A stretch of DNA of 64,000 bases from assembly GCF_020379485.1 (NCBI RefSeq), contig NW_026014648.1:106001-170000 (forward strand), in the 5' to 3' direction. Positions 11,101-23,653 of this stretch are shown in pieces. Made by a program: the position numbers and the translations under genes. Position 1 is the stretch's first letter; the number at the start of each line of letters is the position of its first letter. Origin of the DNA: Brassica napus. Its lineage: Eukaryota; Streptophyta; Magnoliopsida; Brassicales; Brassicaceae. Below the pieces are notes generated by a model. That model saw only the letters and a list, made by a program, of their open reading frames with translations, was not told where the DNA came from and did no database searches.

Positions 11101-14100
11101 GGCCAGCATCCTGAGTCCAGGGACCAACGTGCTGATATCTGTACTGATGAACAGCCACAGACGACCTGTGTGTGCTGACGAACACAGACAGACACACACG
11201 GACACACACGAACAGCCACATATGTCCTGTGCGGCGGACTCCCACGAACGTCCTGTGTGTACTGAACAGACAGCCCACGTGGGCCAAAATCACCCGAATA
11301 GTCCACATGAAGGGGGTCAGCGTGCTGAGTCCAAGGACCAACGTGCTGATATGTGTACTGATGGACAGCCACGGACGTCCTGTGTGTGCTGACAGACACA
11401 CACGGACACACGGGGACGTCCTGTGTGTGTTGACGGAAACACACAGACACACACGGACAGCCACAGACGTCATGTGTCTGCTGATGTACAGCCACGAACA
11501 GCCACGAACAGCCATAGACGTCATGTGTGTGCTGACGGACACACATGGACGTCCTGTGTGTGCTGACGGACACCTACAGACGTCCTGTGTGTGCTGACGG
11601 ACACCCACAGACGTCCTGTGTGTGCTGACAGACACACACGGACACACACGGACACACACGGACAGCCACAGACGTCCTGTGTGTGCTGACAGACAGCCAC
11701 AGACACACACAGACGTCCTGTATGTGCTGGCAGACACCCACGGACGTCCTTTATGTACTGAACAGACAGCCCACGTGGGCCAAAATCACCCAAACAGTCC
11801 ACGGGAAGGGCCAGCGTCCTGAGTCCAAGGACCAACGTGCTGATATGTGTACTGATGAACAGCCATGGACGACATGTGTGTGCTGACGGACACAAACGGA
11901 CACACATGGACAGCTACGGACGTCCTGTGTGTGCTGGCGGACACCCACGGACGTCCTGTGTGTACTGAACAGACAGCCCATGTGGACTAAAATCACCCAA
12001 ATAGTCCACGGGAAGGATCAGCGTGCTGATTCCAAGGACCAATGTGCTGATATGTCTACTGATGGACAGCTACAGACATCCTGTGTGTGCTGACGGACAC
12101 ATACGGACACACAAGGACAGCCATGGATGTTTTGTGTGTGCTGACGGACACACACGGACACACACGGACAGCCACGGACGTCATGTGTCTGCTGATGGAC
12201 AGGCACCGACAGCCACATACGTCCTGTGTGTGCTGGCAGACACCCACGGACGTCCTGTGTGTACTGAACAGACATCCCACTTGGGCCAAAATCACCCAAA
12301 CAGTCCACGGGTAGGGTCAGCGTGCTGAGTCCAAGGACCAACGTGCTGATATGTGTACTGATGGACAGGCACGGACGTCCTGTGTGTGTTGGTGGACACA
12401 CACATACACACACGGACAGCGACGGATGTCCTGTGTGTACTGACGGACATACACGGATAGCCATGGACGTCATGTGTGTGCTGACGAACACACAAGGACA
12501 GCAACAGACGTCCTGTGTGTGCTGACAGACAGCCACAGGCAGCCACGGACGTCCTGTGTGTGCTGGCGGACACCCATGGACGTCCTGTGTGTACTGAACA
12601 GACAGCCAACGTGGGCCAAAATCACCCAAACAGTCCACGGGAAGGGCCGACATGCTGAGTACAAGGACCAACATGCTGATATGTGTACTGATGAACAACC
12701 ACGGACGACCTGTGTGTGCTGACGAACACAGATGGTCACACACGGACACACACAGACAGCAACGGACGTCCTGCGTGTGCTGGCGGACACCCACGGAAGT
12801 CCTGTGTGTACTGAACAGACAGCCCACGTGGGCCAAAATCACCCGAACAGTCCACGGGAAGGGTCAGCGTGCTGAGTACAAGGACCAACGTGCTGATATG
12901 TGTACTGATGAACAGCCACGGACGACCTGTGTGTGTGCTGACGGAGACGGAAGGACACACACGGACAGCCACGGACGTCATGTGTGTGCTGGCGGACACC
13001 CACAGACGTCCTGTGTGTACTAAACAGACAGCCCACGTGGGGCAATATCACCCGAACAGTCCACGGGAAGGGTCAGCGTGCTGAATCCGAGGACCAACGT
13101 GCTGATATGTGTACTGATGGACAGCCACAGATGTCCTGTGTGTGCTGACGGACACATACGGACACACACGGACAGCAACAAACGTCCTGTGTGTGCTGAC
13201 GGACACACACGGACAGCCACAGACGTCCTGTGTTTGCTGATGGACAGCCACAGACAGCCACATACGTCCTGTGTGTGCTGGCGGACACTTGTGCCAAAAT
13301 TACCCAAACAGTCCACGGGAACGGTTAGCGTACTGAGTCCAAGGAACAACATCCTGATATGTGTACTGATGGACAGCCACGGACGTCCTGTGTGTGCTGA
13401 TGGACACACACGGACAGCCACAGACGTCCTGTGTGTGCTGACGGACACACACGGACGTCCTGTGTGTGCTGATGGACACCCACAGACGTCGTGGGTGTAC
13501 TGAACAGACAGCCCACGTGGGCTAAAATTACCCGAACAGTCCACGGGAAGGGCCAGCATGCTGAGTCCAAGGACCAGTGTGCTGATATGTGTACTGATGG
13601 ACAGCCACGAACGTCCTGTGTGTGCTGACGGAAACACACGGACACACACGGACAGCCACGGACGTCCTTTGTGTGCTGGCGGACACCCACGGACGTCCTG
13701 TGTGTACTGAACAGACAGCCCACGTGGACCAAAATCACCCAAACAGTCCACGGGAAGGGTCAGCGTTCTGAGTCCAAGGACCAACGTGCTGATATGTGTA
13801 CGGATGGACATCCACAGACGTCCTTTGTGTGGTGATGGACACATACGGACACACACGGACAGCCACAGACGACCTGTGTGTGCTGACCGACACACACGGA
13901 CACACACGGACGGCCACAGACATCATGTGTCTGCTGATGGACAGCCACAGACAGCCACAGACGTCCTGTGTGTGCTGGCGGACACCAACGGACGTTCTGT
14001 ATGTACTGAACAGACAGCCCACTTTGGCCAAAATCACCCACACAGTCCACGGGAAGGGTCAGCGTGCTGAGTCCAAGGACCAACGTGCTGATATGTGTAC

Positions 14101-15045
14101 TGATGGACAGCCACGGACGTCCTGTGTGTGCTGACAGACACACACGGACACACGCGGACGTCCTGTGTGTGTTGACGGAAACACACAGACACACACGGAC
14201 AGCCACAGACGTCATGTGTCTGCTGATGTACAGCCTTGAACAGCCACGAACAGCCACAGACGTCCTGTGTGTGCTGACGGACACCTACAGACGTCCTGTG
14301 TGTGCTGACGGACACCCATAGACGTCATGTGTGTGCTGACAGACACACACGGACACACACGGACACACACGGACACACACGGACACACACGGACAGCCAC
14401 AGACGTCCTGTGTGTGCTGACAGACAGCCACAGACACACACGGACGTCCTGTGTGTGCTGGCGGACACCCACGGACGTCCTTTATGTACTGAACAGACAG
14501 CCCACGTGGGCCAAAATCACCCAAACAGTCCACAGGAAGGGCCAGCGTCCTGAGTCCAAGGACCAACGTGCTGATATGTGTACTGATGAACAGCCATGGA
14601 CGACATGTGTGTGCTGACGGACACAAACGGACACACATGGACAGCTACGGACGTCCTGTGTGTGCTGGCGGACACCCACGGACGTCTTGTGTGTACTGAA
14701 CAGACAGCCCATGTGGACCAAAATCACCCAAATAGTCCACAGGAAGGATCAGCGTGCTGAGTCCAAGGACCAATGTGCTGATATGTCTACTGATGGACAG
14801 CTACGGACATCCTGTGTGTGCTGACGGACACATACGGACACACACGGACAGCCATGGATGTTTTGTGTGTGCTGACGGACACACACGAAAACACACGGAC
14901 AGCCACGGACGTCATATGTCTGCTGATGGACAGGCACCGACAGCCACATACGTCCTGTGTGTGCTGGCGGACACCCACGGACGTCCTGTGTGTACTGAAC
15001 AGACATCCCACTTGGGCCAAAATCACCCAAACAGTCCACGGGTAG
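8114..15045. repeat. Satellite array, segment B
   Basis: 6.9 kb of the same core-plus-subrepeat monomers. Core copies (CCCACGTGGGCC variants with CCAAAATCACCC) recur every ~210-400 bp. Some are degenerate, such as ACTTGGGCC or an interrupted core at 8690-8720. Monomer variants alternate and include a large internal duplication listed separately. The array ends at GGTAG 15041-15045 where E3 is inserted. No gene; the long frames on both strands are repeat artefacts. Confidence 0.93.
11320..12890. repeat. Satellite block duplicated ~2.73 kb downstream
   Basis: The run from about 11320 to 12890 reappears from about 14056 at an offset near 2,731 bp. It continues across the E3 insertion to about 18895; the offset becomes about 6,030 bp, i.e. 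2,731 plus the 3,304 bp of E3 and its duplicated target. Shared rare variants include TGTTTTGTGTGTGCTG (12128/14859) and GACAGGCACCGACAGCC (12199/14930). E3 is absent from the upstream copy, so the duplication is older than E3. Confidence 0.85.
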
Positions 15046-16045
15046 TGTAGAAACCCGTTAAAAAAAAAAGAAGAAAAGAAAAGAGTGGTCGAGTATCTTT
15101 GTGGTGGTTAAGTCGCGGGCAATAAGGATCGATCGAGAAGTTTTGAAGTACGAAGTGGGCGAAGAAGTGATCGCGAGTTAACTATGAGTCGAATAAGTTG
15201 CTCGACCATAGTTAGAAGATGTCTTAGATTGATGAGACGGACGTTTTCGAAGCATAACATTTTTGGAAGCACGACCGTTTAGAAGCTCGACGTTTTGGAA
15301 GAATGACGTTTCTTCAGCACGAAGTTTTCCGCAAAACTTCGTATCAGTGGAATATTATTTCGAAGACATTGGAAACATGATGGGAATTAAGCACGACGGG
15401 AAGTAAGCACGACGGGAAGCAAGCACGACGGGATTGAAGAACGACGGGAAAACCCGAAATTGGACGAAAACCCTAATTTCAGTATTATGAAATTTTTCGA
15501 GGAAGCCGGAGGCTCAGGACATATTTTCCCTCAACTTCAGAGATCAAGTGGAATTTATTAAAATTGTTCTGAGCATCAGAAAGGGAGCAGAAAAATATTC
15601 GGGATTGATCGCGAGACGAAAATATGCCGGAAGGGTCAAAAATCGCGTAAACCAACCAAGAAGCTCGAGGTGTCCCTATGCATATGGCCAGGACGTTCTG
15701 TCTATCACATCCGCAGCTGAGTGTCAACAAAAGGAGTAGGTGTAGACGTGCATTAAAGCTGAACATGCAGCTTGACACATAGAAGCACGAGGTGGAACGG
15801 CCAAGCACGAGGTGTCTCCGCGCATGCAACCCAAGCATGCTGATCGACATGTGTGAAGATGTGTGTCGCCTTGCATGAGCTCCAGTCATGCATCCTGACA
15901 TCTGGGAGGAGTGGTGGCGTCCTGCATGTATCCTGGACATGCAGCCAGCCATGTGGAGCACGAGGTGTCGCCGTGCATGCGTCCGGAGCCATGCGGAGCG
16001 ACACACGGGCTGCCACCAACCTGAAGCTGATTGGCTGGTGTCTCC

Positions 16046-16053
16046 TATAAATA
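16046..16053 (+). promoter_or_regulatory. E3 LTR TATA box
   Basis: TATAAATA follows ~1 kb of U3-like sequence. A matching TATA on the opposite strand occurs in the inverted relative at 29838-29845, so it is conserved between copies. Transcription would begin near 16075-16085. Confidence 0.6.
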
Positions 16054-17921
16054 CCCCACGACCCCTGCTCATTTATTCACACCCAGACCTGTCGAAACCA
16101 AGTTAAAACCGTGAGAGAAAAGTAGAAAAAGAAAGCAAGTGATTCCGAGCTATTTCGAGAGTCTTAGAGAGTTTTCGAGATCAGTTCTCTATTGATTTGG
16201 AGTCAGCGCCTTGGGAAGGTTCTGTCCAACTGAAGGCCAATCAAATGAAGATCAGCTCAGATGGGAATCAAGTCAACTGGCCAGAGAGAAAGAGAGAGAG
16301 AAGGAAAGTGTTCGATCTAGAGTTTGATCGATTTTGAAGACCGAGAAGGCCAGTTCCGTCCAATCGATGATTCTATACGATTGTGAGGCGGAAGCTCTGT
16401 CCATATCTATCCGTCCAGGCCAGTCATATTCTGTGATGGTCAAGTGGAGGTGCCGTCCGGATTTAGTTCAGTTCCACGGTTTCAGATCAGTTGAAGTTAT
16501 GCTCGATACTCCGCCGAGAAGTCCGAAAAACTGTCCAGAATCTAGAGGAGGTTCTGTCCGCGTCCAGATCAGCCTGTCGAGGCCTGTCAGCTTCTTCATG
16601 GTGAAGCCAAGGTTGTGTCCAAGACAAGATGAGTCCAGTCCAGTCAAGTCAAGTCATCCATTGGGTTTTGGCCAAGTCCTCTCCGATCAACCAGCTGCTT
16701 ATCGGCAAAGAACACTGTGAGTTGTGATCAATTGTTTGCTGACTTGTTTTCATGCAGGTTCCCGTTACTTGGAAGTTGGATCATGGCAGGAGGCCAAGTC
16801 TAACTGAGTAACGGTTTGATTAGTTAATAGTTGAGTATTAGTTGATTGAGTTGATAGCATGCTTAGTTATTCCTTGGGAATCATAGTAGCATGCTAATGG
16901 TTAGGTTGATTGGTTAGTTAGCGAATGTTGAATGCTTGCTTGTTATTTAATGCTTGTTGATTGAGGTTAGTCAGCTCTTGGTAAGGGAGTGACTAACTGG
17001 TTGAGTTGTTTAGTGATGATATTGTTGTTAGTGTTGTAGAGTTAGAGTGTGATGCCATATAGCTTGTGTGTAACCCACCATGCTAGGCATGTTTGAGGTG
17101 GATTAGTGTTTCCTCGACCTCGTACCCAGTGGGTTCAAGGAAACCCCTTATTCGCTGGATCGAGAAAACTCAGAGAGACGGGGTCATGGCGTATGGCTGA
17201 GTGGTTACACGGACGGGGTAGTGACCGGCAGTGACCCGACTGTACTGGGGCTGTCTCATGGTGACCCGACCGTACTGTGGGCCGCGATCGTCGTGTAACA
17301 ACCGCCAGTGGCCCGACTGTACTGGGGCTGTCGCGCGGTGACCCGACTGTACTGTGGGCCGCGTTCGGTTGAAAGTTCCTTCTTCTGGCCTTTGTGGTAG
17401 GGAGATAGAATATTGCCGAGGATAGAGGAGGAACACTAAGTCACAAAGGGCCCTAGTTATAGTGTAGATAGTGTAGAGGGTTGTTGAACCCTAGATTGGG
17501 TTGAGTTTGAGTTTAAGTGGTTAGCTAGTCATTAGTGGTTATGATTTCATACCGTTAATTATCTAGCTATTACTATCTGCTGCGTATTTTGGATATTGCT
17601 TATTGCATATCTATTGAATTATGTTGTTAGTTGAACCTCTCGCTTTAGAATGTTTGGGGTGGGATAGCGAGGGGTTGTATTTGTTAGTTGGGGATCATAA
17701 TTCACTGAGTAACATTAGGTTACTCATCCAACTCCGTTGTCCTTTTTGCAGGTAGCTTAGGTAAGGATGATCGGATAGCTGGATGCTGGACGTTAGAACT
17801 GCCGGTGTAGATTTTCATTCCTTTTGTAAACGGTATTGTGGATTTGTGTTTAGTTGACTCGATTTGGCATTAGGCCGGGACCAGTCTCGAATTGTATCAA
17901 TGTATGGATATTTCTTGAATC

Positions 17922-17927
17922 AATAAA
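17922..17927 (+). terminator. E3 LTR polyadenylation signal
   Basis: AATAAA in a T/A-rich context, ~1.9 kb downstream of the TATA box. It would define the end of the R region of a long LTR. Assigned from position only. Confidence 0.4.
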
Positions 17928-18344
17928 GTAATTGTTTTATATGCGTTTCATGAGTACTCTGATATTTGACTAGTCCGGTCGAACACAACGTTAAGTCGAG
18001 GTACGGGTTGAAAAGCCTTAGGCCTTGAACTAACGGAAAACGCTAACTCTAGGTACGGGTTGCAAAGCCTTATGCCTTGACGCAGCGGGACGAGAAGTGG
18101 ATGAACTGGTCTAGGTCGTGGAGTAAAGTTTGTGACTCTGACCGGATTGTCCCTAGCCCGTCACGTAGCGCTTCCGGACCATGGTGTTGGGTTGGACGGT
18201 CAGTCATGTTCTTGTTTGATTGTTGGCTGGCCGGTTGGCCTTTCATCTCCAACCCTGGGTATAGGACGGTCGATCGGTCATGTTCTTGTTTGATTGTTGG
18301 CCGGTTGATCGACCTTATGTCTAGGACGGTTCGGGGGTGTTACA

Positions 18345-19510
18345 GGTAGGGTCACCGTGCTGAGTCCAAGGACCAACGTGCTGATATGTGTACTGATGGA
18401 CAGGCACGAACTTCCTGTGTGTGTTGATGGACACACACATACACACACGGACAGTGACGGACGTCCTGTGTGTACTGACGGACATACACGGACGTCCTGT
18501 GTGTGCTGACGGACACACATGGACAGCAACAGACGTCCTGTGTGTGCTGACAGACAGCCACAGACAGCCACGGACGTCCTGTGTGTGCTGGCGGACACCC
18601 ATGGACGTCCTGTGTGTACTGAACAGACAGCCCACGTGGGCCAAAATCACCCAAACAGTCCACGGGAAGGGCCGGCATGCTGAATACAAGGACCAACATG
18701 CTGATATGTGTACTGATGAACAGCCACGGACGACCTGTGTGTGCTACACATGGACAGCAACGGACGTCCTGTGTGTGCTGGCGGACACCCACGGAAGTCC
18801 TGTGTGTACTGAACAGACAGCCCACGTGGGCCAAAATCACCCGAACAGTCCACGGGAAGGGTCAGCGTGCTGAGTCCAAAGACCAACGTGCTGATATGTG
18901 TACTGATGGACAGCCACGGATGTCCTGTGTGTGCTAACGGACACACACGGACAGCCACGGACGTCCTGTGTGTGCAGACGGACACACACGGACAGCCACA
19001 GACGTCTTGTGTCTGCTGGTGGACAGCCACAGACAGCCACAGATGTCCTGTGTGTGCTGGCGGACACCCACGGACGTCCTGTGTGTACAGAACAGACAGC
19101 CCACTTGGGCCAAAATTACTTAAACAGTCCACGGGAAGGGTTAGCGTCCTGAGTCCAAGGTCCAACGTGCTGATATGTGTACTGATGGACGTCCGTGGCT
19201 GTCCGTGTGTGCTGATGGAAGGGTTAGCATGCTGAGTCCAAGGACCAACGTCCTGATATCTGTACTGATGGACAGCCACAGACGTCCTGTGTGTGCTGAT
19301 GGACACACACGGACAGCCACGGACGTCCTGTGTGTGCTGATGGACACACACGGACGTCCTGTGTGTGCTGACGGACAGCCACAGACGTCGTGTGTGTACT
19401 GAACAGACAGCCCACGTGGGCTAAAATCACCCGAACAGTCCACGGGAAGGGCCAGCATGCTGAGTCCAATGATAGCCGTGCTGATATGTGTACTGATGGA
19501 TAGCCACAGA
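18345..19510. repeat. Satellite array, segment C
   Basis: Array resumes at GGTAG 18345-18349. The first ~540 bp match 12309-12890 (the duplicated block). A rearranged monomer at 19170-19220 carries a short segment in reverse orientation, GACGTCCGTGGCTGTCCGTG, inside otherwise plus-oriented repeats. Ends at the ACAGA target (19506-19510). Confidence 0.92.
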
Positions 19511-20108
19511 TGTTGTAGGCACAGGGGGGGTAACCCACGAATGGATAGAATGGTGGAACCAAGCTTAAATCGGATCGTCCAAAGATGTTGCCGATTGGTC
19601 GATATGGCCGGATTATGATTTGATAACCTGAAACAAAGGGAATTAAATGATATGAGGTTTATGATATGAATAAAACAAGAACAATAAACAAAAGAAAGGG
19701 ATAGATATGGCGGAATCAAGCTGCTGGATGTGTATCACTCTCAGCTTGATCAAATGATGACTTGAAGTGGATTTGCGGATGAGGGTTTGATTGAATCTCT
19801 CAATCTGATGGAATTATGGATCGAAGTGATTGACTCTCTCAAACTGTGTACTGAGCTTGTTTGGTTTACACAAACAAACTAGACTCACGAAATCAATAAG
19901 ACAACAAAGAATCACTCTTTGAATCCTAAAGACCGATATTTTATACAAATAACAACTTTGATAAAACTGAATAAACTTTCTATTAACTTGGTGATTAAGG
20001 GTACTCTTTACAATGGACGTCTAGGAGCTTATATAATGCTCAGAGACAAAGGTCCTAACGTTCTAAAACAATTAGAGAAGGAAACAAATCAAAACTAAGA
20101 AAGAAATC
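19511..20108 (-). mobile_element. E4 copy 1: truncated LTR from tandem duplication
   Basis: 598 bp matching the first part of the full copy at 20208, both beginning TGTTGTAGGCACAGG after the same CACAGA satellite context. It stops at GAAAGAAATC (20108), where the full copy continues with GAAAACTAGCC. Sequence then jumps to satellite (ACACGTGGGC). The satellite just left of both copies is also shared, so this is a tandem duplication of about 697 bp (19413-20108 and about 20110-20805), not a second insertion. Small indels and a cluster of substitutions separate the copies. Confidence 0.82.
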
Positions 20109-20207
20109 ACACGTGGGCTAAAATCACCTGAACAGTCCACAGGAAGGGCCAGCATGCTGAGTCCAAGGACAGCCGTGCTGATATGTGTACTGATGGATAG
20201 CCACAGA
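20109..20207. repeat. Satellite fragment between E4 copies
   Basis: About 99 bp of monomer core (CACGTGGGCTAAAATCACC through TGTACTGATGGATAGCCACAGA), duplicated together with E4. Ends with the ACAGA target at 20203-20207. Confidence 0.9.
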
Positions 20208-21574
20208 TGTTGTAGGCACAGGGGGGTAACCCACGAATGGATAGAATGGTGGAACCAAGCTTAAACGGATCGTCCAAAGATGAGGCTGATTTGTCGATAT
20301 GGCCGGATTATGATTTGATAACCTGAAACAAAGGGAATTAAATGATATGAGGTTTATGATATGAATAAAACAAAAACAATAAACAACAGAAAGGGATAGA
20401 TATGGCGGAATCAAGCTGCTGGATGTGTATCACTCTCAGCTTGATCAAATGATGACTTGAAGTGGATTTGCGGATGAGGGTTTGATTGAATCTCTCAATC
20501 TGAATGAATTATGGATCGAAGTGATTGACTCTCTCAAACTGTGTACTGAGATTGTTTGATTTGCACAAACAAACTAGACTCACGAAATCAATAAGACAAC
20601 AAAGAATCTCTCTTTGAATCCTAAAGACCGATATTTTATACAAATAACAACTTTGATAAAACTGAAAAAACTTTCTATTAACTTGGTGATTAAGGGTACT
20701 CTTTACAATGGACGTCTAGGAGCTTATATAATGCTCAGAGACAAAGGTCCTAACGTTCTAAAACAATTAGAGAAGGAAACAAATCAAAACTAAGAAAGAA
20801 ATCGAAAACTAGCCGTTAGAGCCTTTTTGTGGGATTTTGGCTCCAAGTAAAGAATCTGATCTTTCTTGAACCTGGATGGTTTAAGGGGATAAGAGAGCTT
20901 CCTTGGGATCTTCTGGATGGCTTGGAAGGTTCTGATGTCGTGCATAAACTCAAAGAAAAAGAGCTGTTGGAGTTTGAATGCAAAAGCTTCCAAATAAGGC
21001 AAGTTGGAGTTAATGAGGATCCTTTTTATCCTATGTTGGCTGGTGCAAGGTATGGACTTGTAGAACTCCTCTTGGCCGTGTATGATGTCTCCTGATTAGT
21101 TGAAATGATCTCCTGGTCGCCAATGTCTGGTTTGAAGCTGATTGAACCGGCTAGCTTCCAATTGAGGCAAGTGTATAACTGGTTTGGCCGGTTTTGGAGT
21201 TTGGATCATAACTTCAAAATTCCGTGGCAATTTCTCCTGATATTGGGCTTTCTGGAAATCTGAGAGATTTCTCTTGAATCCTATGATGGGCTTTGGTTCA
21301 GGCCGCTCCTTCCTTGGTCTGGAATCTGCTTCTAAAGTCGGGTACTCGCAGATGGACGGACTGGAAAACCTATGACTTGTAAAATTCACAACTTCTTGCT
21401 CCGTGAATATTTTGGACTGATTCCGAATGGTCTGGACTCCTTCTCGTGATTTAAACCCTCCTGGTTTGTAAGATACGGCATTTTAGTGCACATGTGTTCT
21501 GCTTGGCGCCTTGGCTGGTTGAGTAGAGCTTTGGGTTGACATCCGGTACAATTGCTGATCTGATGACCACATCA
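20208..21574 (-). mobile_element. E4: solo LTR (about 1.37 kb)
   Basis: A 1,367-bp insertion, TGTTGTAGGC...GACCACATCA on the plus strand, flanked by ACAGA at 20203-20207 and 21575-21579. Reverse orientation is inferred because the minus strand ends GTGCCTACAACA, the same 12 bases that end the E1 LTR, and carries a TATATAAG box near 20728-20735. There is no PBS, polypurine tract or pol motif, so it is read as a solo LTR. The plus-strand frame at 20829-21095 has no recognisable domain. Confidence 0.75.
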
Positions 21575-23653
21575 ACAGACGTCCTGTGTGTGCTGACGGA
21601 CACACACGGACAGCCACAGACATCTTGTGTGTGCTGGCGGCACCCACGGACGTCCTGTGTGTACTGAACAGACAGCCCACTTGGACCAATATCACCCAAA
21701 CAGTCCACGGGAAGGGTCAGCGTGCTGAGTCCAAGGACCAACGTGCTGATATGTGTACTGATGGACAGCCACAGACGTCCTGTGTGTGCAGACGGACACA
21801 TACAGACACACACGGACAGCCACAGACGTCCTGTGTGTTCTGACAGACCCACACGGACACACACAGACAGCCACAGACGTCCTGTGGACAGCCACAGACG
21901 TCCTGTGTGTGCTGGCGGACACCAACAGACGTCCTGTACGTACTGAACAGACAGCCCATTTGGGCAAAAATCACCCAAACAGTCCATGGGAAGGGTCAGC
22001 GTGCTGAGTCCAAGGACCAACGTGGTGATATGTGTACTGATGGACAGCCACGGACGTCATGTGTGTGCTGATGGACACATACAGACACACACGGACAGCC
22101 ACGGACGTCCTGTGTGTGCTGACGGACACACACGGACGTCTTATGTGTGCTGATGGACACCCACAGACGTCCTGTGTGTACTTAACAGACAGCCCACGTG
22201 GGCCAAAATCACCCAAACAGTCCACGGGAAGGGCCAGCGTGCTGAGTCCAAGGACCGGCGTGCTGATATGTGTACTGATGGACAGCCACAGACGTCCTCT
22301 GTGTGCTTACGGACACACACGGCCTGCCACGAACGTCATGTGTGTGCTGACAAACACACACAGATGTCCTGTGTGTGCTGACGGTCACCCACAAACGTCC
22401 CGTGTGTGCTGACGGACATACACGGACACACACAGACAGCCACAGACGTCCTGTGTGTGTTGACGGACAGCCACAGACGTCCTGTGTGTGCTGGCGGACA
22501 CCCACGGACGTCCTGTGTGTATTGAACAGACAGTCCACGTGGGCCAAAATCACCCAAACAGTCCACAGGAATGGCCAGCGTCTTGAGTCCAAGGACCAAC
22601 GTGCTGATATGTGTACTGATGAACAGCCACGGACGACTTGTGTGTGCTGACGGACACAGACAGACACACACGAACACACACGGACAGCCACGGACGTCCT
22701 GTGTGTGCTGGCGGACTCCCACGGACGTCCTGTGTGTACTGAACAGACAGCCCACGTGGGCCAAAATCACCCGAAGAGTCCACAGGAAGGGTCAGCGTGC
22801 TGAGTCCGAGGACCAACGTGCTGATATGTGTACTGATGGACAGCCACGAACGTCCTGTGTGTCCTGACGGACACACATGGACACACAGACGTCCTGTGTG
22901 TGCTAACGGAAACACATGGACACACACGGACAACCATGGACATCCTGTGTTTGCTGATGTACAGCCACAGACAGCCACAAGTGTCTTGTGTGTGCTGGCG
23001 GACAACCACGGACGTCCTGTGTGTACTGAACAGACAGCCCACTTGGGCCAAAATTACCCAAACAGTCCACGGGAAGGGTTAGCGTGCTGAATTCAAGGAC
23101 CAACGTCCTGATATGTGTACTGATGGACAGCCACAGACATCCTATGTGTGCTGACGGACACACACGGACACACACGGACAGCCACGGATGTCCTGTATTT
23201 GCTGACGGACAGACACGGACACACACGGAAACACACAGACAGCCACAAACGTCCAGTGTGTGCTGACAGACAGCCACGGATAGCTACAGAAGTCTTGTGT
23301 GTGCTGGCGGACACCCACAGACGTCCTGTGTGTACTGAACAGACAGCCCAAGTGGGCCAAAATCACTCAAACAGTCCACGAAAAGGGCCAGCGTGCTGAG
23401 TCCAAGGACCAACGTGCTGATATGTGTACTGATGGACAGCCACATACGTCCTGTGTGTGCTGACGGACACAGGCGGACACACATAGACACACACGGACAG
23501 CCCCAGATGTCATGTGTGTGCTGGCGGACACCTACGGACGTCCTTTGTGTACTGAACAGACAGCCCACGTGGGCCAAAATCACGCGAACAGTCCACGGGA
23601 AGGGTCAGCATGCTGAGTCCAAGGACCAACGCGCTGATATGTGTACTGATGGA
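21575..23653. repeat. Satellite array, segment D
   Basis: About 2.1 kb of the same monomers. Core copies occur near 21675, 21955, 22195, 22535, 22748, 23040, 23346 and 23568. Variants around 22550-22900 (GGAATGGCCAGCGTCTTGAG) closely match 37580-37800 and 38580-38700, so distant parts of the array share ancestry. Ends at ATGGA 23649-23653, the E2 target. Confidence 0.92.

Larger units (their letters stand above)
15046..18344 (+). mobile_element. E3: probable 3.3-kb solo LTR
   Basis: A 3,299-bp non-satellite insertion. It starts TGTAGAAACCCG and ends CGGGGGTGTTACA, flanked by the 5-bp direct repeat GGTAG (15041-15045 and 18345-18349). Internally it has LTR-like promoter and polyadenylation elements on the plus strand (TATAAATA 16046-16053; AATAAA 17922-17927) but no internal LTR pair, PBS or pol motifs. 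A diverged inverted relative lies at 28089 to about 30700. A long LTR left by LTR-LTR recombination explains this best; a non-coding large-retrotransposon derivative is the alternative. No frame looks coding. Confidence 0.78.

Noticed and set aside
15485..16072. Possible 195-codon minus-strand gene in E3.
   Set aside because: It lies antisense in U3 of an LTR over tandem repeats, with low-complexity composition and no domain.
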